From the NCBI RefSeq assembly GCF_020400655.1, contig NZ_JAINRC010000002.1, positions 496,001-560,000 of the forward strand: a stretch of 64,000 nucleotides of DNA. Reading direction: 5' to 3'. Every line of letters starts with the position of its first letter. Within the stretch, counting starts at the first letter, position 1. This DNA comes from Streptomyces spinosus (lineage in GTDB: Bacteria; Actinomycetota; Actinomycetes; Streptomycetales; Streptomycetaceae). Shown one piece after another: positions 9,460 to 18,798 of this stretch. The position numbers were made by a program, and so were the translations under genes. The notes beneath the pieces were generated by a model. It saw only the letters and a program-made list of their open reading frames with translations, had not been told where the DNA came from and made no database searches.

Positions 9460-10008
9460 TCAGTGCCGGTCGGGCAGGCGCAGGTAGCGCGCGGGTACGG
9501 TCGCGGTCAGCCAGACGCCGTTGGCGCTGATGTGGAAGACGTGGCCGTCGCGGTGCATCGCGCCGGAGTCAACGGACAGCACCACGGGCCTGCCCCGGCG
9601 GGCGCCGACACGGGTGGCGGTCTCCCGGTCGGCGGACAGGTGCACGGCGTGCCGGTTCATCGGACGCAGGCCCTGCGCGCGGATCGCCTCCAGGTGACGG
9701 GCGACCGTGCCGTGGTACAGGTACGGCGGCGGGACCACCGGGGGCAGGCCGAGGTCGACCTCGATGCTGTGGCCCTGGCTGGCGCGGATCCTGCCGTCCT
9801 CGACGGCGAAACGCCGCTTGTCGTTCGCGGCGACCACGTGGTCCAGTTCCTCGCGGGTGAACGGGAACCCGTGGGCGGCGGCCGCGTCGATCAGCGTGGC
9901 GATCTCCACCCAGCCGCCCGGGTCCGGCGTGAGTCCGATCCTCTCGGGCTGGTGCCGCAGGTGTCTGGAGAGGTACTTCGACACCTTCACGGTGCGGCGT
10001 GCGTCCAT
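9460..10008 (-). CDS. kptA: RNA 2'-phosphotransferase (Tpt1/KptA family)
   Basis: Transfers a 2'-phosphate from RNA to NAD+, giving ADP-ribose 1'',2''-cyclic phosphate. In eukaryotes this ends tRNA splicing; the bacterial role is unclear and may be RNA-end repair. The protein (182 residues from ATG at 10008) has the SKYLSRHLRHQPERIGL N-terminal motif, a winged-helix half, and YLYHGT plus VHLSAD in the NAD-binding half. GTG at 10032 is an alternative start with eight more residues; neither has a clear ribosome site. The upstream intergenic region carries three DnaA boxes. Confidence 0.87.
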   Translation of the reverse strand: MDARRTVKVSKYLSRHLRHQPERIGLTPDPGGWVEIATLIDAAAAHGFPFTREELDHVVAANDKRRFAVEDGRIRASQGHSIEVDLGLPPVVPPPYLYHGTVARHLEAIRAQGLRPMNRHAVHLSADRETATRVGARRGRPVVLSVDSGAMHRDGHVFHISANGVWLTATVPARYLRLPDRH

Positions 10009-10063
10009 GGGGCCAGCGTGCGGGAGAGACACGGATCACGCAGCTCGTTTTCGCCGCGATGTT

Positions 10064-10117
10064 TGATCCACAGCCAAGTACGGTTATCCACAGGCGGATG
10101 GGCGTAGTTGTGGACAA
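10064..10117. other. Small DnaA-box cluster
   Basis: Three DnaA boxes within 54 bp between kptA and the hydrolase-SDR gene: TGATCCACA (10064-10072, +), TTATCCACA (10084-10092, +, perfect E. coli-type) and TTGTCCACA (10109-10117, reverse, perfect Streptomyces-type). The stretch is more A+T-rich than its surroundings. The spacing suits cooperative DnaA binding. It could titrate DnaA or control the flanking genes; the effect is inferred. Confidence 0.7.
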
Positions 10118-10143
10118 CTACCGTTGGCACAAGGCGTTTCGGG

Positions 10144-11898
10144 TCACAGCCTCGGTTCCGCGCGCGCGATCCTCCGCAGCAGCCCCGGCGCGAAGCGGTA
10201 CAGCAGACGGGCGCCCCGGGCCTCCGGGGTCACCGGCGCCACCGCCCTGTTGCCCGCCACCGCGTCCAGGATCGCGCCGGCCACCTTCTCCGGCGGGTAG
10301 TTGCGCAGACCGTACAGGCGGGCCGTCTTCCGCCGGCGGCGGCGCTGTTCCTCCTCGTCGACCCCGGCGAAGCGGGCCGTGGAGGTGATGGCGGTGTTGA
10401 CGAAGCCCGGGCAGACCGCCGTGACGCCGATGCCCTGGCCGGTCAGCTCGGCGCGCAGGCACTCGGAGAGCATCAGGACCGCCGCTTTGGAGGTGCTGTA
10501 GGCGGGCAGCGCGCGCGAGGGCTGGTAGGCGGCGGCCGACGCCACGTTGACGATGTGGCCGCCCTGGCCGCGCTCGGCCATCCGCGCGCCGAACAGCCGG
10601 CAGCCGTGGATCACCCCCCACAGGTTCACGTCCAGCACCTTGCGCCAGTCGTCGGTCGTCGTGGCGAAGAAGGAGCCCGCCAGACCGATGCCCGCGTTGT
10701 TGACCAGCACGTCCAGCACCCCGTACTCGTGGTGGACCTTCTCCGCGAGCTTCTCCATCGCCTGCTCGTCGGAGACGTCGGCCGGCTCCGCCCAGGCCTC
10801 GGGCGCGCCGGCCCGCCGGGACAGTCCGGCGGTGCGGGCGGCGGCCTCGGCGTCGCGGTCGACCGCGATCACGCGCGCACCGGCCTCGGCGAAGGCGCAC
10901 GCCGTGGCCCGGCCGATCCCGCTGCCCGCGCCGGTGACCAGCACCAGCTGCCCGGCGAACCGGTCGGCGTGGCGCCCGGTGGCCGCCGGGGCGGGACGGC
11001 CATCCTCGGCGGAGGTCGCGAACTGCTCGATCCAGGCGGCCACCTGGTCGGGACGCGTGCGCGTGACCCAGTGCCCGGCCGGGATGGTGCGGCGGGTCAG
11101 CCGGGGCACCCACCGGTCCAGGTCGTCGTAGAGCCGCTCGGAGAGGAACGGGTCGTCCTCGGGGACGATGAGCTGCACGGGCGCGTGTGCGTACGCGTCC
11201 GGACGCGGCCTGCGCAGCCGGGCGCGGACGTTGTCCCGGTACAGCCAGGCGCCGTGCGCGGCGTCGGTGAGGAGTGAGGCGGTCGGGTAGTCGCCGCCCG
11301 GGACCCGCTCGACCCGCTTTAGGATCTTCGGCCAGAGCGTGCCGAGCGGCCCGCGCCAGGCAAGCTCCGGCAGGGCCGGCGTGTGCAGCGCGTAGACGTA
11401 CCAGGACCTGGCGCCCTGGCCGAGGAGCTGGCTGACGCGGCGGGGCGTGGGGCGCTTCACGCGCGCGTTGAACCAGTGCCCGAGGTGGTCGAGGGACGGC
11501 CCGGAGATCGAGGTGAAGGAGGCGATACGGCCCTTCGTCCGGCTCGTGGTGACGAACTCCCAGGACTGCGTCGAGCCCCAGTCGTGCCCGACGAGGTGCA
11601 CCGGCCGGTCCGGGCTGACCGCGTCCGCGACGGCCAGGAAGTCGTCGGTGAGCTTGGCGAGGGTGAAGCCCCCGTGCAGCGGCCGGGGCGCGGTGGAGCG
11701 GCCGTGGCCCCGGACGTCGTAGAGGACGACGTGAAAGCGGCCGGCGAGCCGGACGGCGACCTCGGACCACACCTCCTTGTTGTCCGGGTAGCCGTGCACC
11801 AGCACCACCGTCGGCCGGCCGGGGTCGCCCAGTTCGGCGACGCACAGCTCGACGCCGCCCGTGCGCACCCAGCGTTCGCGTGCACCCTTCAAGGTCAC
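10144..11898 (-). CDS. EphD-like fusion: alpha/beta hydrolase plus short-chain dehydrogenase
   Basis: A 584-residue two-domain enzyme. The N-terminal half (about 1-300) is an alpha/beta hydrolase with oxyanion motif VHGYPD and nucleophile elbow GHDWGS, where Asp106 as nucleophile matches epoxide hydrolases and dehalogenases; the likely catalytic His is in PAGHWV. The C-terminal half (from about 310) is a short-chain dehydrogenase with TGAGSGIG nucleotide-binding motif, NNAGIG and catalytic YSTSK. This order is that of mycobacterial EphD, which acts in lipid metabolism; the substrate here is unknown. The GTG start follows a run of GGAGGA and overlaps the stop of a doubtful upstream frame by GTGA. 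Confidence 0.85.
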   Translation of the reverse strand: MTLKGARERWVRTGGVELCVAELGDPGRPTVVLVHGYPDNKEVWSEVAVRLAGRFHVVLYDVRGHGRSTAPRPLHGGFTLAKLTDDFLAVADAVSPDRPVHLVGHDWGSTQSWEFVTTSRTKGRIASFTSISGPSLDHLGHWFNARVKRPTPRRVSQLLGQGARSWYVYALHTPALPELAWRGPLGTLWPKILKRVERVPGGDYPTASLLTDAAHGAWLYRDNVRARLRRPRPDAYAHAPVQLIVPEDDPFLSERLYDDLDRWVPRLTRRTIPAGHWVTRTRPDQVAAWIEQFATSAEDGRPAPAATGRHADRFAGQLVLVTGAGSGIGRATACAFAEAGARVIAVDRDAEAAARTAGLSRRAGAPEAWAEPADVSDEQAMEKLAEKVHHEYGVLDVLVNNAGIGLAGSFFATTTDDWRKVLDVNLWGVIHGCRLFGARMAERGQGGHIVNVASAAAYQPSRALPAYSTSKAAVLMLSECLRAELTGQGIGVTAVCPGFVNTAITSTARFAGVDEEEQRRRRRKTARLYGLRNYPPEKVAGAILDAVAGNRAVAPVTPEARGARLLYRFAPGLLRRIARAEPRL

Positions 11899-12230
11899 TC
11901 CTCCTCCGCCCAGCGCCGCGTGTGCGGCAGATCGTCGTCCAGCCGGAACGCGCTCTGTCCGGGGTCCCGGGAGTCGGTGACCACCAGGATCTCCTCGGTA
12001 TCCGCCCCCGTCACCCCGAAGCCGGGGCGGGGGTCGCCCTCCGGACGCCCTTCAGGGACGGCGTGCCGGACCCGGACGGGCGGGGTGGCCCGTGGCGCCG
12101 CTCCACCCGGTCCACCCCGTGGGTGATCACCCCGACGGGACGGGCGAGGTGCCGGTTGCCGTAGTGCCTCGCACGCGCGCAGGGATCCCCGCGGTTCCAC
12201 CGGGCGCCGCCTGGCCGGCCCCGTCGCCAT
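11895..12230 (-). pseudogene. Small frame-disrupted or doubtful ORF upstream of the hydrolase-SDR gene
   Basis: An open frame of 111 codons from ATG at 12230, with GGAGG and GGGAG upstream, ends in TGA sharing GTGA with the next gene's start, which normally marks a real coupled gene. The C-terminal part (EEILVVTDSRDP ... DDDLPHTRRWAEEE) has normal Streptomyces codon use. The middle does not: there the high-G+C third-position pattern moves to another frame, reading ARHYGNRHLARPVGVITHG. This suggests one or two frameshifts (pseudogene or sequencing error), or chance. No family recognised. Confidence 0.35.
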
Positions 12231-12425
12231 GCTCCCGCCTCCATCGCCGTACGCGTCCGTAAGGTGACACCGGAGAATCTCGCACTTGTTAGACCGAGCG
12301 TCAACAGGGGTGCCCGTACCTCTCAAGGAGGGGGTCCCTTACGGGCCCCCTACACCTGGAGGCTGACGCGAAGACTGCTCTGCGGTCTGACGACGGACGT
12401 GGTCCGCGTCACTACCGTCGACGAC

Positions 12426-13391
12426 GTGACTGTGATCGCGACCGAAAGCCTGAGCAAACGGTTCCCCCGGGTGACCGCGCTCGACCGGCTGTCCGTGGAC
12501 ATCGGACCCGGTGTGACCGGACTCGTCGGGGCCAACGGCGCCGGCAAGTCCACCCTGATCAAGATCCTGCTGGGTCTGTCCCCCGCCACGGAGGGCCGCG
12601 CCGAGGTGCTCGGCCTCGACGTCGCCGCCAAGGGCGCCGCCATCCGCGAACGCGTCGGGTACATGCCGGAGCACGACTGCCTGCCGCCGGACGTCTCGGC
12701 CACCGAGTTCGTCGTCCACATGGCGCGCATGTCCGGCCTGCCGCCCGCCGCCGCCCGCGAGCGCACCGCCGACACCCTGCGCCACGTCGGGCTGTACGAG
12801 GAGCGGTACCGCCCCATCGGCGGCTACTCGACCGGCATGAAGCAGCGGGTGAAGCTCGCGCAGGCGCTGGTGCACGACCCCCAGCTGGTCTTCCTGGACG
12901 AGCCGACCAACGGCCTCGACCCGGTCGGCCGCGACGACATGCTCGGCCTGATCCGCCGCATCCACACCGACTTCGGCATCTCGGTCCTCGTCACCTCCCA
13001 CCTGCTCGGCGAGCTGGAACGCACCTGCGACCACGTCGTCGTCATCGACGGCGGCAAGCTGCTGCGCTCCAGCTCCACCACCGACTTCACCCAGACCACG
13101 ACCACCCTCGCCGTCGAGGTCACCGACACCGACGAGCACCCCGACGGCACGCGTGCGCTGCGCGAGGCGCTGCACGCGCGCGGGATGAGCGTTGAGGCCG
13201 GCAGCGGCCTGCCGGGCGCCGGCCACATCCTGCTCCTGACGGCGCAGGGCGAGGAGACGTACGACCTGGTCCGTGACGTCGTCGCCGACCTGGGCCTCGG
13301 GCTGGTGCGCATGGAGCAGCGCCGGCACCACATCTCGGAGGTCTTCACCGAGGACGAGCAGCGGAAGGAGGCGGCCGTCCATGGCAGTTGA
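12426..13391 (+). CDS. ABC-2 type transporter, ATP-binding protein (first pair)
   Basis: A 321-residue cytosolic ATPase of an ABC-2 exporter. Walker A GANGAGKST near residue 40, signature YSTGMKQRVKLAQAL, Walker B LVFLDEPTNGLDPVGR and switch His in TSHLL are all present; the C-terminal 80 residues are the usual accessory domain. GTG at 12426 was chosen because TACCGT (12413-12418) ends 7 nt upstream, a leaderless arrangement, and it fits the usual N-terminus; in-frame starts exist further up. The stop overlaps the permease start at 13381 by 11 nt. Substrate unknown. Confidence 0.88.
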   Translation: MTVIATESLSKRFPRVTALDRLSVDIGPGVTGLVGANGAGKSTLIKILLGLSPATEGRAEVLGLDVAAKGAAIRERVGYMPEHDCLPPDVSATEFVVHMARMSGLPPAAARERTADTLRHVGLYEERYRPIGGYSTGMKQRVKLAQALVHDPQLVFLDEPTNGLDPVGRDDMLGLIRRIHTDFGISVLVTSHLLGELERTCDHVVVIDGGKLLRSSSTTDFTQTTTTLAVEVTDTDEHPDGTRALREALHARGMSVEAGSGLPGAGHILLLTAQGEETYDLVRDVVADLGLGLVRMEQRRHHISEVFTEDEQRKEAAVHGS

Positions 13392-14298
13392 GCAGCCCCT
13401 GCCGGCATCCGCCGCGACCCCGGGCGACCAGACCCGCATCCACAACATCGGCTACCGCAACTACGACGGCCCCCGCCTCGGCCGCTCCTACGCCACCCGC
13501 TCCCTGTACTCGCAGTCCCTGCGCGGCGCCTACGGCCTCGGCCGCTCCGTGAAGTCCAAGGTGCTGCCGATGCTGCTGTTCGTGGTGATGTGCGTGCCCG
13601 CGGCCATCATGGTCGCCGTCGCGGTGGCCACCAAGGCCAGGGAACTGCCCGTCGACTACACGCGCTACGCGATCATCATGCAGGCCGTCATCAGCCTGTA
13701 CGTCGCCTCGCAGGCGCCCCAGTCGGTCTCGCGGGACCTGCGTTTCAAGACCGTCCCGCTGTACTTCTCGCGGCCGATCGAGACCGCCGACTACGTCCGG
13801 GCGAAGTACGCGGCGCTGGCCTCCGCGATGTTCGTCCTCACGGCGGCCCCGCTGCTCGTCCTCTACGTGGGCGCGCTGCTGGCCAAGCTGGACTTCGCCG
13901 ACCAGACCAAGGGATTCGCGCAGGGACTCGTCTCCGTGGCACTGCTCTCACTGCTCTTCGCCGGTATCGGCCTGGTCATCGCCTCGGTCACCCCGCGGCG
14001 CGGCTTCGGCATCGCGGCCGTCATCGCCGTACTGACCATCTCCTACGGCGCCGTCTCCACGCTTCAGGCCATCGCCGACGCCCAGAACAGCACCGGCGCC
14101 ATCCCCTGGATCGGCCTCTTCTCGCCCGTCACCCTCATCGACGGCGTCCAGTCGGCCTTCCTCGGCGCGAGCTCGGCGTTCCCCGGCGCGGCCGGCCCCG
14201 GCAGCGGCGAGGGCGTGGTGTACGTCCTGGTCGTCCTGGGCCTGATCGCCGCCAGCTACGGCCTCCTGATGCGCCGCTACCAGAAGGCGGGACTGTGA
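13381..14298 (+). CDS. ABC-2 type transporter, permease protein (first pair)
   Basis: A 305-residue integral membrane permease. After about 60 polar residues come six hydrophobic helices, beginning with LPMLLFVVMCVPAAIMVAVAV; QAPQSVSRDLRFKTVPLYFSRP is the conserved loop of ABC-2 permeases that act on their own ATPase. ATG at 13381 has AAGGAGG 7 nt upstream and overlaps the ATPase gene, so the two are translationally linked. The second ATPase starts 52 nt after the stop. Confidence 0.87.
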   Translation: MAVEQPLPASAATPGDQTRIHNIGYRNYDGPRLGRSYATRSLYSQSLRGAYGLGRSVKSKVLPMLLFVVMCVPAAIMVAVAVATKARELPVDYTRYAIIMQAVISLYVASQAPQSVSRDLRFKTVPLYFSRPIETADYVRAKYAALASAMFVLTAAPLLVLYVGALLAKLDFADQTKGFAQGLVSVALLSLLFAGIGLVIASVTPRRGFGIAAVIAVLTISYGAVSTLQAIADAQNSTGAIPWIGLFSPVTLIDGVQSAFLGASSAFPGAAGPGSGEGVVYVLVVLGLIAASYGLLMRRYQKAGL

Positions 14299-14350
14299 CC
14301 ACGCCCACCCGTCCGGCCACCACCACCCTTCCAAGGAACGGGTCGCGCCC

Positions 14351-15262
14351 ATGAGCACTCTCGTCATCGACCACGTCTCCCGCTGGTTCGGCAACGTGGT
14401 CGCCGTCAACGACATCACCATGACCATCGGTCCCGGCGTCACGGGCCTGCTCGGCCCCAACGGCGCCGGCAAGTCCACCCTCATCAACATGATGGGCGGC
14501 TTCCTCGCCCCCTCCACCGGCACCGTCACCCTCGACGGGCAGCAGGTCTGGCGCAACGAGGCGATCTACCGGCACATCGGGATCGTCCCCGAGCGCGAGG
14601 CGATGTACGACTTCCTCACCGGCCGTGAATTCGTCGTGGCCAACGCCGAACTGCACGGCCTCGGTGAGAAGGCCGCCCAGCGCGCCCTGGCGACGGTGGA
14701 GATGGAGTACGCGCAGGACCGCAGGATCGCGACGTACTCCAAGGGCATGCGCCAGCGCGTGAAGATGGCGTCCGCCCTGGTCCACGACCCCTCGCTGCTC
14801 CTGCTGGACGAGCCCTTCAACGGCATGGACCCGCGCCAGCGCATGCAGCTCATGGACCTGCTGCGGCGCATGGGCGACGAGGGCCGCACCGTGCTGTTCT
14901 CGTCCCACATCCTCGAAGAGGTCGAGCAGCTCGCCTGGCACATCGAGGTCGTGGTCGCCGGACGGCACGCGGCCAGCGGTGACTTCCGCAGGATCCGCCG
15001 CCTGATGACCGACCGCCCGCACCGCTACCTGGTCCGCTCCAGCGACGACCGGGCCCTCGCGGCCGCGCTGATCGCCGACCCCTCGACGGCCGGCATCGAG
15101 GTCGACCTCGCCGAGGGCGCCCTGCGCATCCAGGCCGTCGACTTCGGCCGCTTCACCGCCCTGCTGCCGAAGGTCGCCAGGGACCACGGCATCCGGCTCC
15201 TCACGGTCTCGCCGTCCGACGAGTCCCTGGAGTCCGTCTTCTCGTACCTGGTCGCGGCGTAG
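14351..15262 (+). CDS. ABC-2 type transporter, ATP-binding protein (second pair)
   Basis: A 303-residue ABC ATPase with Walker A GPNGAGKST, signature YSKGMRQRVKMASAL, Walker B LLLLDEPFNGMDPRQR and switch His in SSHIL. It resembles the ATPase at 12426, pointing to tandem duplication of an ATPase-permease unit. AAGGAAC precedes the ATG by 9 nt. Together with 12426, 13381 and 15273 it forms one operon, probably two homodimeric pumps or one heterodimeric pump. Confidence 0.88.
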   Translation: MSTLVIDHVSRWFGNVVAVNDITMTIGPGVTGLLGPNGAGKSTLINMMGGFLAPSTGTVTLDGQQVWRNEAIYRHIGIVPEREAMYDFLTGREFVVANAELHGLGEKAAQRALATVEMEYAQDRRIATYSKGMRQRVKMASALVHDPSLLLLDEPFNGMDPRQRMQLMDLLRRMGDEGRTVLFSSHILEEVEQLAWHIEVVVAGRHAASGDFRRIRRLMTDRPHRYLVRSSDDRALAAALIADPSTAGIEVDLAEGALRIQAVDFGRFTALLPKVARDHGIRLLTVSPSDESLESVFSYLVAA

Positions 15263-15272
15263 GAGGCCGAAG

Positions 15273-15992
15273 ATGTACGACCCCACCGTCGCCCGGCTCA
15301 CCTACCGGGCCCTGCTCGGCCGCCGCAGGGCCCTCATCCTCGGTGCGCTCCCGCTGCTCCTGATCGTGATCTCCGTGGCCGTCCGCGCCCTGACCGGAGC
15401 CGACGACCAGACGGCCTCGGACGTCCTCGGCGGCTTCGCGCTGGCCACCATGGTGCCGATCATCGGCGTCATCGCCGGCACCGGCGCGATCGGCCCGGAG
15501 ATCGACGACGGCTCCGTCGTCTACCTGCTGTCGAAGCCGATCAAGCGCCCCACGATCATCTTCACCAAACTGATCGTCGCCATCGCCGTGACCATGGTCT
15601 TCTCGGCGGTGCCGACCCTGGTCGCCGGCCTGATCCTGAACGGCAACGGCCAGCAGATCGCGGTCGCCTACACGGTCGCCGCGCTGGTCTCCTCCATCGC
15701 CTACTCGGCGCTCTTCCTGCTGCTCGGCACGGTCTCCCGGCACGCGGTGGTCTTCGGGCTCGTCTACGCCCTGGTCTGGGAGGCGCTGTTCGGCTCCCTG
15801 GTGCCGGGCGCGCGCACGCTGAGCGTCCAGCAGTGGTCGCTGGCCGTCGCGCACAAGCTGGCCGGCGGGGACCTGGTGACCTCGGACGTGGGCCTGCCGA
15901 CGGCCACCGTGCTGCTGGTGGCGGTCACCGTGCTGGCCACCTGGTACGCCGGCCAGAAACTGCGGTCGCTGACGCTCGCGGGCGAGGAGTGA
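15273..15992 (+). CDS. ABC-2 type transporter, permease protein (second pair)
   Basis: A 239-residue membrane protein with six predicted helices. It starts MYDPTVARLTYRALLGRRRA, then LILGALPLLLIVISVAV; DDGSVVYLLSKPIKRPTIIFTK is the ABC-2 permease loop equivalent to the one in 13381-14298. AGGAGG ends 6 nt before the ATG, and the gene begins 10 nt after the second ATPase gene. Transported substrate unknown. Confidence 0.86.
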   Translation: MYDPTVARLTYRALLGRRRALILGALPLLLIVISVAVRALTGADDQTASDVLGGFALATMVPIIGVIAGTGAIGPEIDDGSVVYLLSKPIKRPTIIFTKLIVAIAVTMVFSAVPTLVAGLILNGNGQQIAVAYTVAALVSSIAYSALFLLLGTVSRHAVVFGLVYALVWEALFGSLVPGARTLSVQQWSLAVAHKLAGGDLVTSDVGLPTATVLLVAVTVLATWYAGQKLRSLTLAGEE

Positions 15993-16070
15993 CGGGGCCC
16001 TGCCCTGACGGGGGCTTCACCCCGGCCCGCGCACACTGGGCTCAGCGGACGTACAAGCAGGAGGCCGGAG

Positions 16071-16313
16071 ATGGCTGAGGAGACGCCGGGACACGAGAAG
16101 CGGGAGCGCACCGGCGAGGACGTGTGGGACGACGTCGCCTTGGACGAGTCGTTCGTCCGGGCGGCCGGGATCTGTGAGCCGTCGGCCCGGGCCCGGATGC
16201 TCGCCGCGCGCTGGCGGGCCGAGGCCCCCGAGCCCCGGCCCTGGCGCTCCGACGAGCCGCCGGCCGGCTGGTTCTTCGGCAAGGCGCGGCGCCGCAGGTG
16301 GCGCCGCCGGTAG
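16071..16313 (+). CDS. Small hypothetical cytosolic protein
   Basis: 80 residues from an ATG with AGGAGG 6 nt upstream. The N-terminal half is acidic (GEDVWDDVALDESFVRAA), the C-terminal tail very basic, ending in RRRRWRRR, which suggests nucleic-acid or membrane-surface contact. No domain recognised. It follows the ABC operon by 78 nt on the same strand, so it may be its last gene. Codon use is normal for the neighbourhood. Confidence 0.6.
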   Translation: MAEETPGHEKRERTGEDVWDDVALDESFVRAAGICEPSARARMLAARWRAEAPEPRPWRSDEPPAGWFFGKARRRRWRRR

Positions 16314-16361
16314 CGGTCGCCCGCCCGCTCCTCATATATCGGTGGCGCCCGGCTCCGGCGC

Positions 16362-16405
16362 GGGGCACAGTGATTGTGCCCCATACGCCGGGATCGTCCC
16401 GGCGT
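16362..16405. terminator. Two adjacent RNA hairpins
   Basis: Hairpin 1: GGGGCACA (16362-16369), loop of 5, TGTGCCCC (16375-16382). Hairpin 2: ACGCCGGGA (16385-16393), loop TCG, TCCCGGCGT (16397-16405). Both are perfect and lie about 50 nt past the small gene ending at 16313. No U-tract follows, as is common in Streptomyces. They may end transcription of the ABC operon. Confidence 0.55.
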
Positions 16406-16510
16406 CACCGACTGGGAGCGTCTCCGTGAGGCCACGGGGACTGCCCGGAGCGGCCGCTTCGAGCACGCGATGTCGCTCTCGCGTGGGCCGCCCACCCAGC
16501 CGTTGCCACG

Positions 16511-16540
16511 GGGGCCCGGCCGCAGCGGTGGCCGGGCCCC
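16511..16540. terminator. Bidirectional terminator hairpin between convergent genes
   Basis: Perfect 11-bp stem GGGGCCCGGCC (16511-16521) with an 8-nt loop and GGCCGGGCCCC (16530-16540), in the 410-bp gap between the genes ending at 16313 (+) and 16724 (-). Apart from this and the two hairpins at 16362-16405 the gap holds nothing I can identify. Confidence 0.6.
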
Positions 16541-16723
16541 CTGGCTCCGGGCCGGGTCGGACCGGCTGACGCCGGCAGCCGCACCGGTGACCGGGCTCCG
16601 GCGCGCTCACCACGGACGGCGGCCCGGGCACCCGGTTCGACGGCGACGGCAGGTGGTCACCGACGTCACCCCGGCGAGGCGCGGTGGCAGGACCCGCGAG
16701 CCCGGCATGATCGAGCGGGAGGC

Positions 16724-17524
16724 CTAGCCGAGCAGACGCTCCAGTACGACCGCGATCCCGTCCTCCTCGTTGGAGGACGTGATCTCGTCGGCCACCGCCC
16801 GCAGTTCCGCGTGGGCGTTGGCCATGGCCACGCCGCGGGCGGCCCAGGCGAACATCGGGATGTCGTTGGGCATGTCGCCGAAGGCGATCGTGTCGGCGGC
16901 CTTCAGGCCCAGGCGGCGGGCGGCCAGGGACAGTCCCGTGGCCTTGGACAGGCCGAGCGGGAGCAGCTCGACGATGCCCTCGCCCGCCATGGCCACCGTG
17001 ACGAAGCCGCCGGCCGTCTGCCGGGCCACCTCCGCCAGCTCGTCGTCGCCCAGCGTCGGATGCTGTATGTAGATCTTGTTCAGGGGCGCCGTCCAGAGGT
17101 CGGAGGCGTCCGTGAAGGGGGTGGCGGGGAGCTTGCCGGTGACCGCGTAGCCCGGCCCCACCAGCACTTCGCCGTCCAGGCCGTCCCGGCTGGCCGCCAG
17201 GTACAGCGGACCCACCTCGGCCTCGATCTTGGCCAGCGCCACGCCCGCGAGCTGCCGGTCCAGGGTGACCGAGGTCAGCAGGCGGTGGGAGCCGGCGTCG
17301 TACACCTGGGCGCCCTGACCGCAGACGGCGAGACCGTCGTAGCCGAGGTCGTCCAGGATGGGCCGGGTCCAGGGGACCGCGCGGCCGGTGACGACGATGT
17401 GCGCGGCGCCCGCCGCGGTGGCCGCGGCGAGCGCGTCGCGGGTGCGCTGCGAGACCGAGTCGTCGGAACGCAGGAGCGTCCCGTCGAGATCGGTGGCGAT
17501 CAGCCGGTACGGGAACGCGGTCAC
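16724..17524 (-). CDS. HAD-superfamily hydrolase, Cof type
   Basis: A 266-residue predicted sugar/cofactor phosphatase. Nucleophile Asp12 in [12 protein letters not shown], motif [11 protein letters not shown], motif [14 protein letters not shown], with a C2 cap between. It shares build and wording with the HAD protein at 7455-8327. The GTG start overlaps the serS stop by four bases (GTGA, 17521-17524), so it is translationally coupled to serS. Substrate unknown; the coupling may only be operon economy. Confidence 0.86.
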   Translation of the reverse strand: MTAFPYRLIATDLDGTLLRSDDSVSQRTRDALAAATAAGAAHIVVTGRAVPWTRPILDDLGYDGLAVCGQGAQVYDAGSHRLLTSVTLDRQLAGVALAKIEAEVGPLYLAASRDGLDGEVLVGPGYAVTGKLPATPFTDASDLWTAPLNKIYIQHPTLGDDELAEVARQTAGGFVTVAMAGEGIVELLPLGLSKATGLSLAARRLGLKAADTIAFGDMPNDIPMFAWAARGVAMANAHAELRAVADEITSSNEEDGIAVVLERLLG

Positions 17525-18798
17525 TTGGCGACCGGCTCCAGCACCTCACGGCCGCCCAGGTAGGGGCGCAGCACCTCGGGGACCCGGACGGAACCGTCGG
17601 CCTGCTGGTGGTTCTCCAGGATCGCCACGATGGTGCGCGGTACGGCGCACAGCGTGCCGTTGAGGGTGGCGAGCGGCTTGACCTGCTTGCCGTCGCGCAT
17701 CCGGATGGACAGCCGGCGGGACTGGAACTCGGTGCAGTCCGAGGTCGAGGTCAGCTCGCGGTACTTGCCCTGGGTCGGGATCCACGCCTCGCAGTCGAAC
17801 TTGCGGGCGGCCGAGGAGCCGAGGTCACCGGAGGCCACGTCGATGACGCGGAACGGCAGCTCCAGCGAGGTCAGCCACTGCTTCTCCCACTCCAGCAGGC
17901 GCTGGTGCTCGGCCTGCGAGTCCTCGGGGGCGACGTACGAGAACATCTCGACCTTGTCGAACTGGTGCACGCGGAAGATGCCCCGGGTGTCCTTGCCGTG
18001 CGAGCCGGCCTCGCGGCGGAAGCACGGGGAGAAGCCCGCGTACCGCAGCGGCAGCCGGTCCGCGTCGATGATCTCGTCCATGTGGTACGCGGCGAGCGGG
18101 ACCTCGGAGGTGCCGACCAGGTACAGGTCGTCCTTGTCGAGGTGGTAGACGTCCTGGGCGGCCTGGCCGAGGAAGCCGGTGCCGGCCATGGACTGCGGGC
18201 GGACCAGCGCCGGGGTGAGCATCGGCGTGAAGCCGGCGGCGGTGGCCTGGGCGATCGCCGCGTTCACCAGGGCCAGCTCCAGCAGGGCGCCGACACCGGT
18301 GAGGAAGTAGAAGCGGGATCCGGAGACCTTGGCGCCGCGCTCGACGTCGATCGCGCCGAGCAGCTGGCCCAGCTCCAGGTGGTCCTTGGGCTCGAAGCCC
18401 TCGGCGCCGAAGTCGCGGATCGTGCCGTGCGTCTCCAGCGTGACGAAGTCCTCCTCGCCGCCGACGGGCACGTCGGGGTGGACGAGGTTGCCGAGCCTGA
18501 GCAGCAGCTCCTGGGTCTCGGCGTCGGCGGCGTCGCGCTCGGCGTCGGCGGCCTTCACGTCCGCCTTCAGCTGCTCGGCGCGGCCCAGCAGTTCGGCCTT
18601 CTCCTCGGCGGTGGCCTTGGGGATCAGCTTGCCGAGCTGCTTCTGCTCGGCGCGCAGCTCGTCGAAGCGGACGCCGGAGGACCTGCGCCGCTCGTCGGCA
18701 GACAGGAGGGCGTCGACGAGCGCGACGTCCTCTCCACGGGCGCGCTGGGACGCGCGCACACGGTCGGGGTCCTCACGGAGCAGGCGAAGGTCAATCAC
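17521..18798 (-). CDS. serS: Seryl-tRNA synthetase
   Basis: Class II synthetase charging tRNA-Ser; 425 residues from GTG at 18798, which gives the canonical [18 protein letters not shown] start. Residues about 30-105 form the coiled-coil arm that grips the long variable arm of tRNA-Ser. Motif 2 is in [14 protein letters not shown] and motif 3 in [17 protein letters not shown]. Two of its substrate tRNAs are also in this window (38490 and 49079). The upstream region is a DnaA-box cluster, so serS transcription may meet DnaA binding. Confidence 0.96.
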   Translation of the reverse strand: MIDLRLLREDPDRVRASQRARGEDVALVDALLSADERRRSSGVRFDELRAEQKQLGKLIPKATAEEKAELLGRAEQLKADVKAADAERDAADAETQELLLRLGNLVHPDVPVGGEEDFVTLETHGTIRDFGAEGFEPKDHLELGQLLGAIDVERGAKVSGSRFYFLTGVGALLELALVNAAIAQATAAGFTPMLTPALVRPQSMAGTGFLGQAAQDVYHLDKDDLYLVGTSEVPLAAYHMDEIIDADRLPLRYAGFSPCFRREAGSHGKDTRGIFRVHQFDKVEMFSYVAPEDSQAEHQRLLEWEKQWLTSLELPFRVIDVASGDLGSSAARKFDCEAWIPTQGKYRELTSTSDCTEFQSRRLSIRMRDGKQVKPLATLNGTLCAVPRTIVAILENHQQADGSVRVPEVLRPYLGGREVLEPVAK

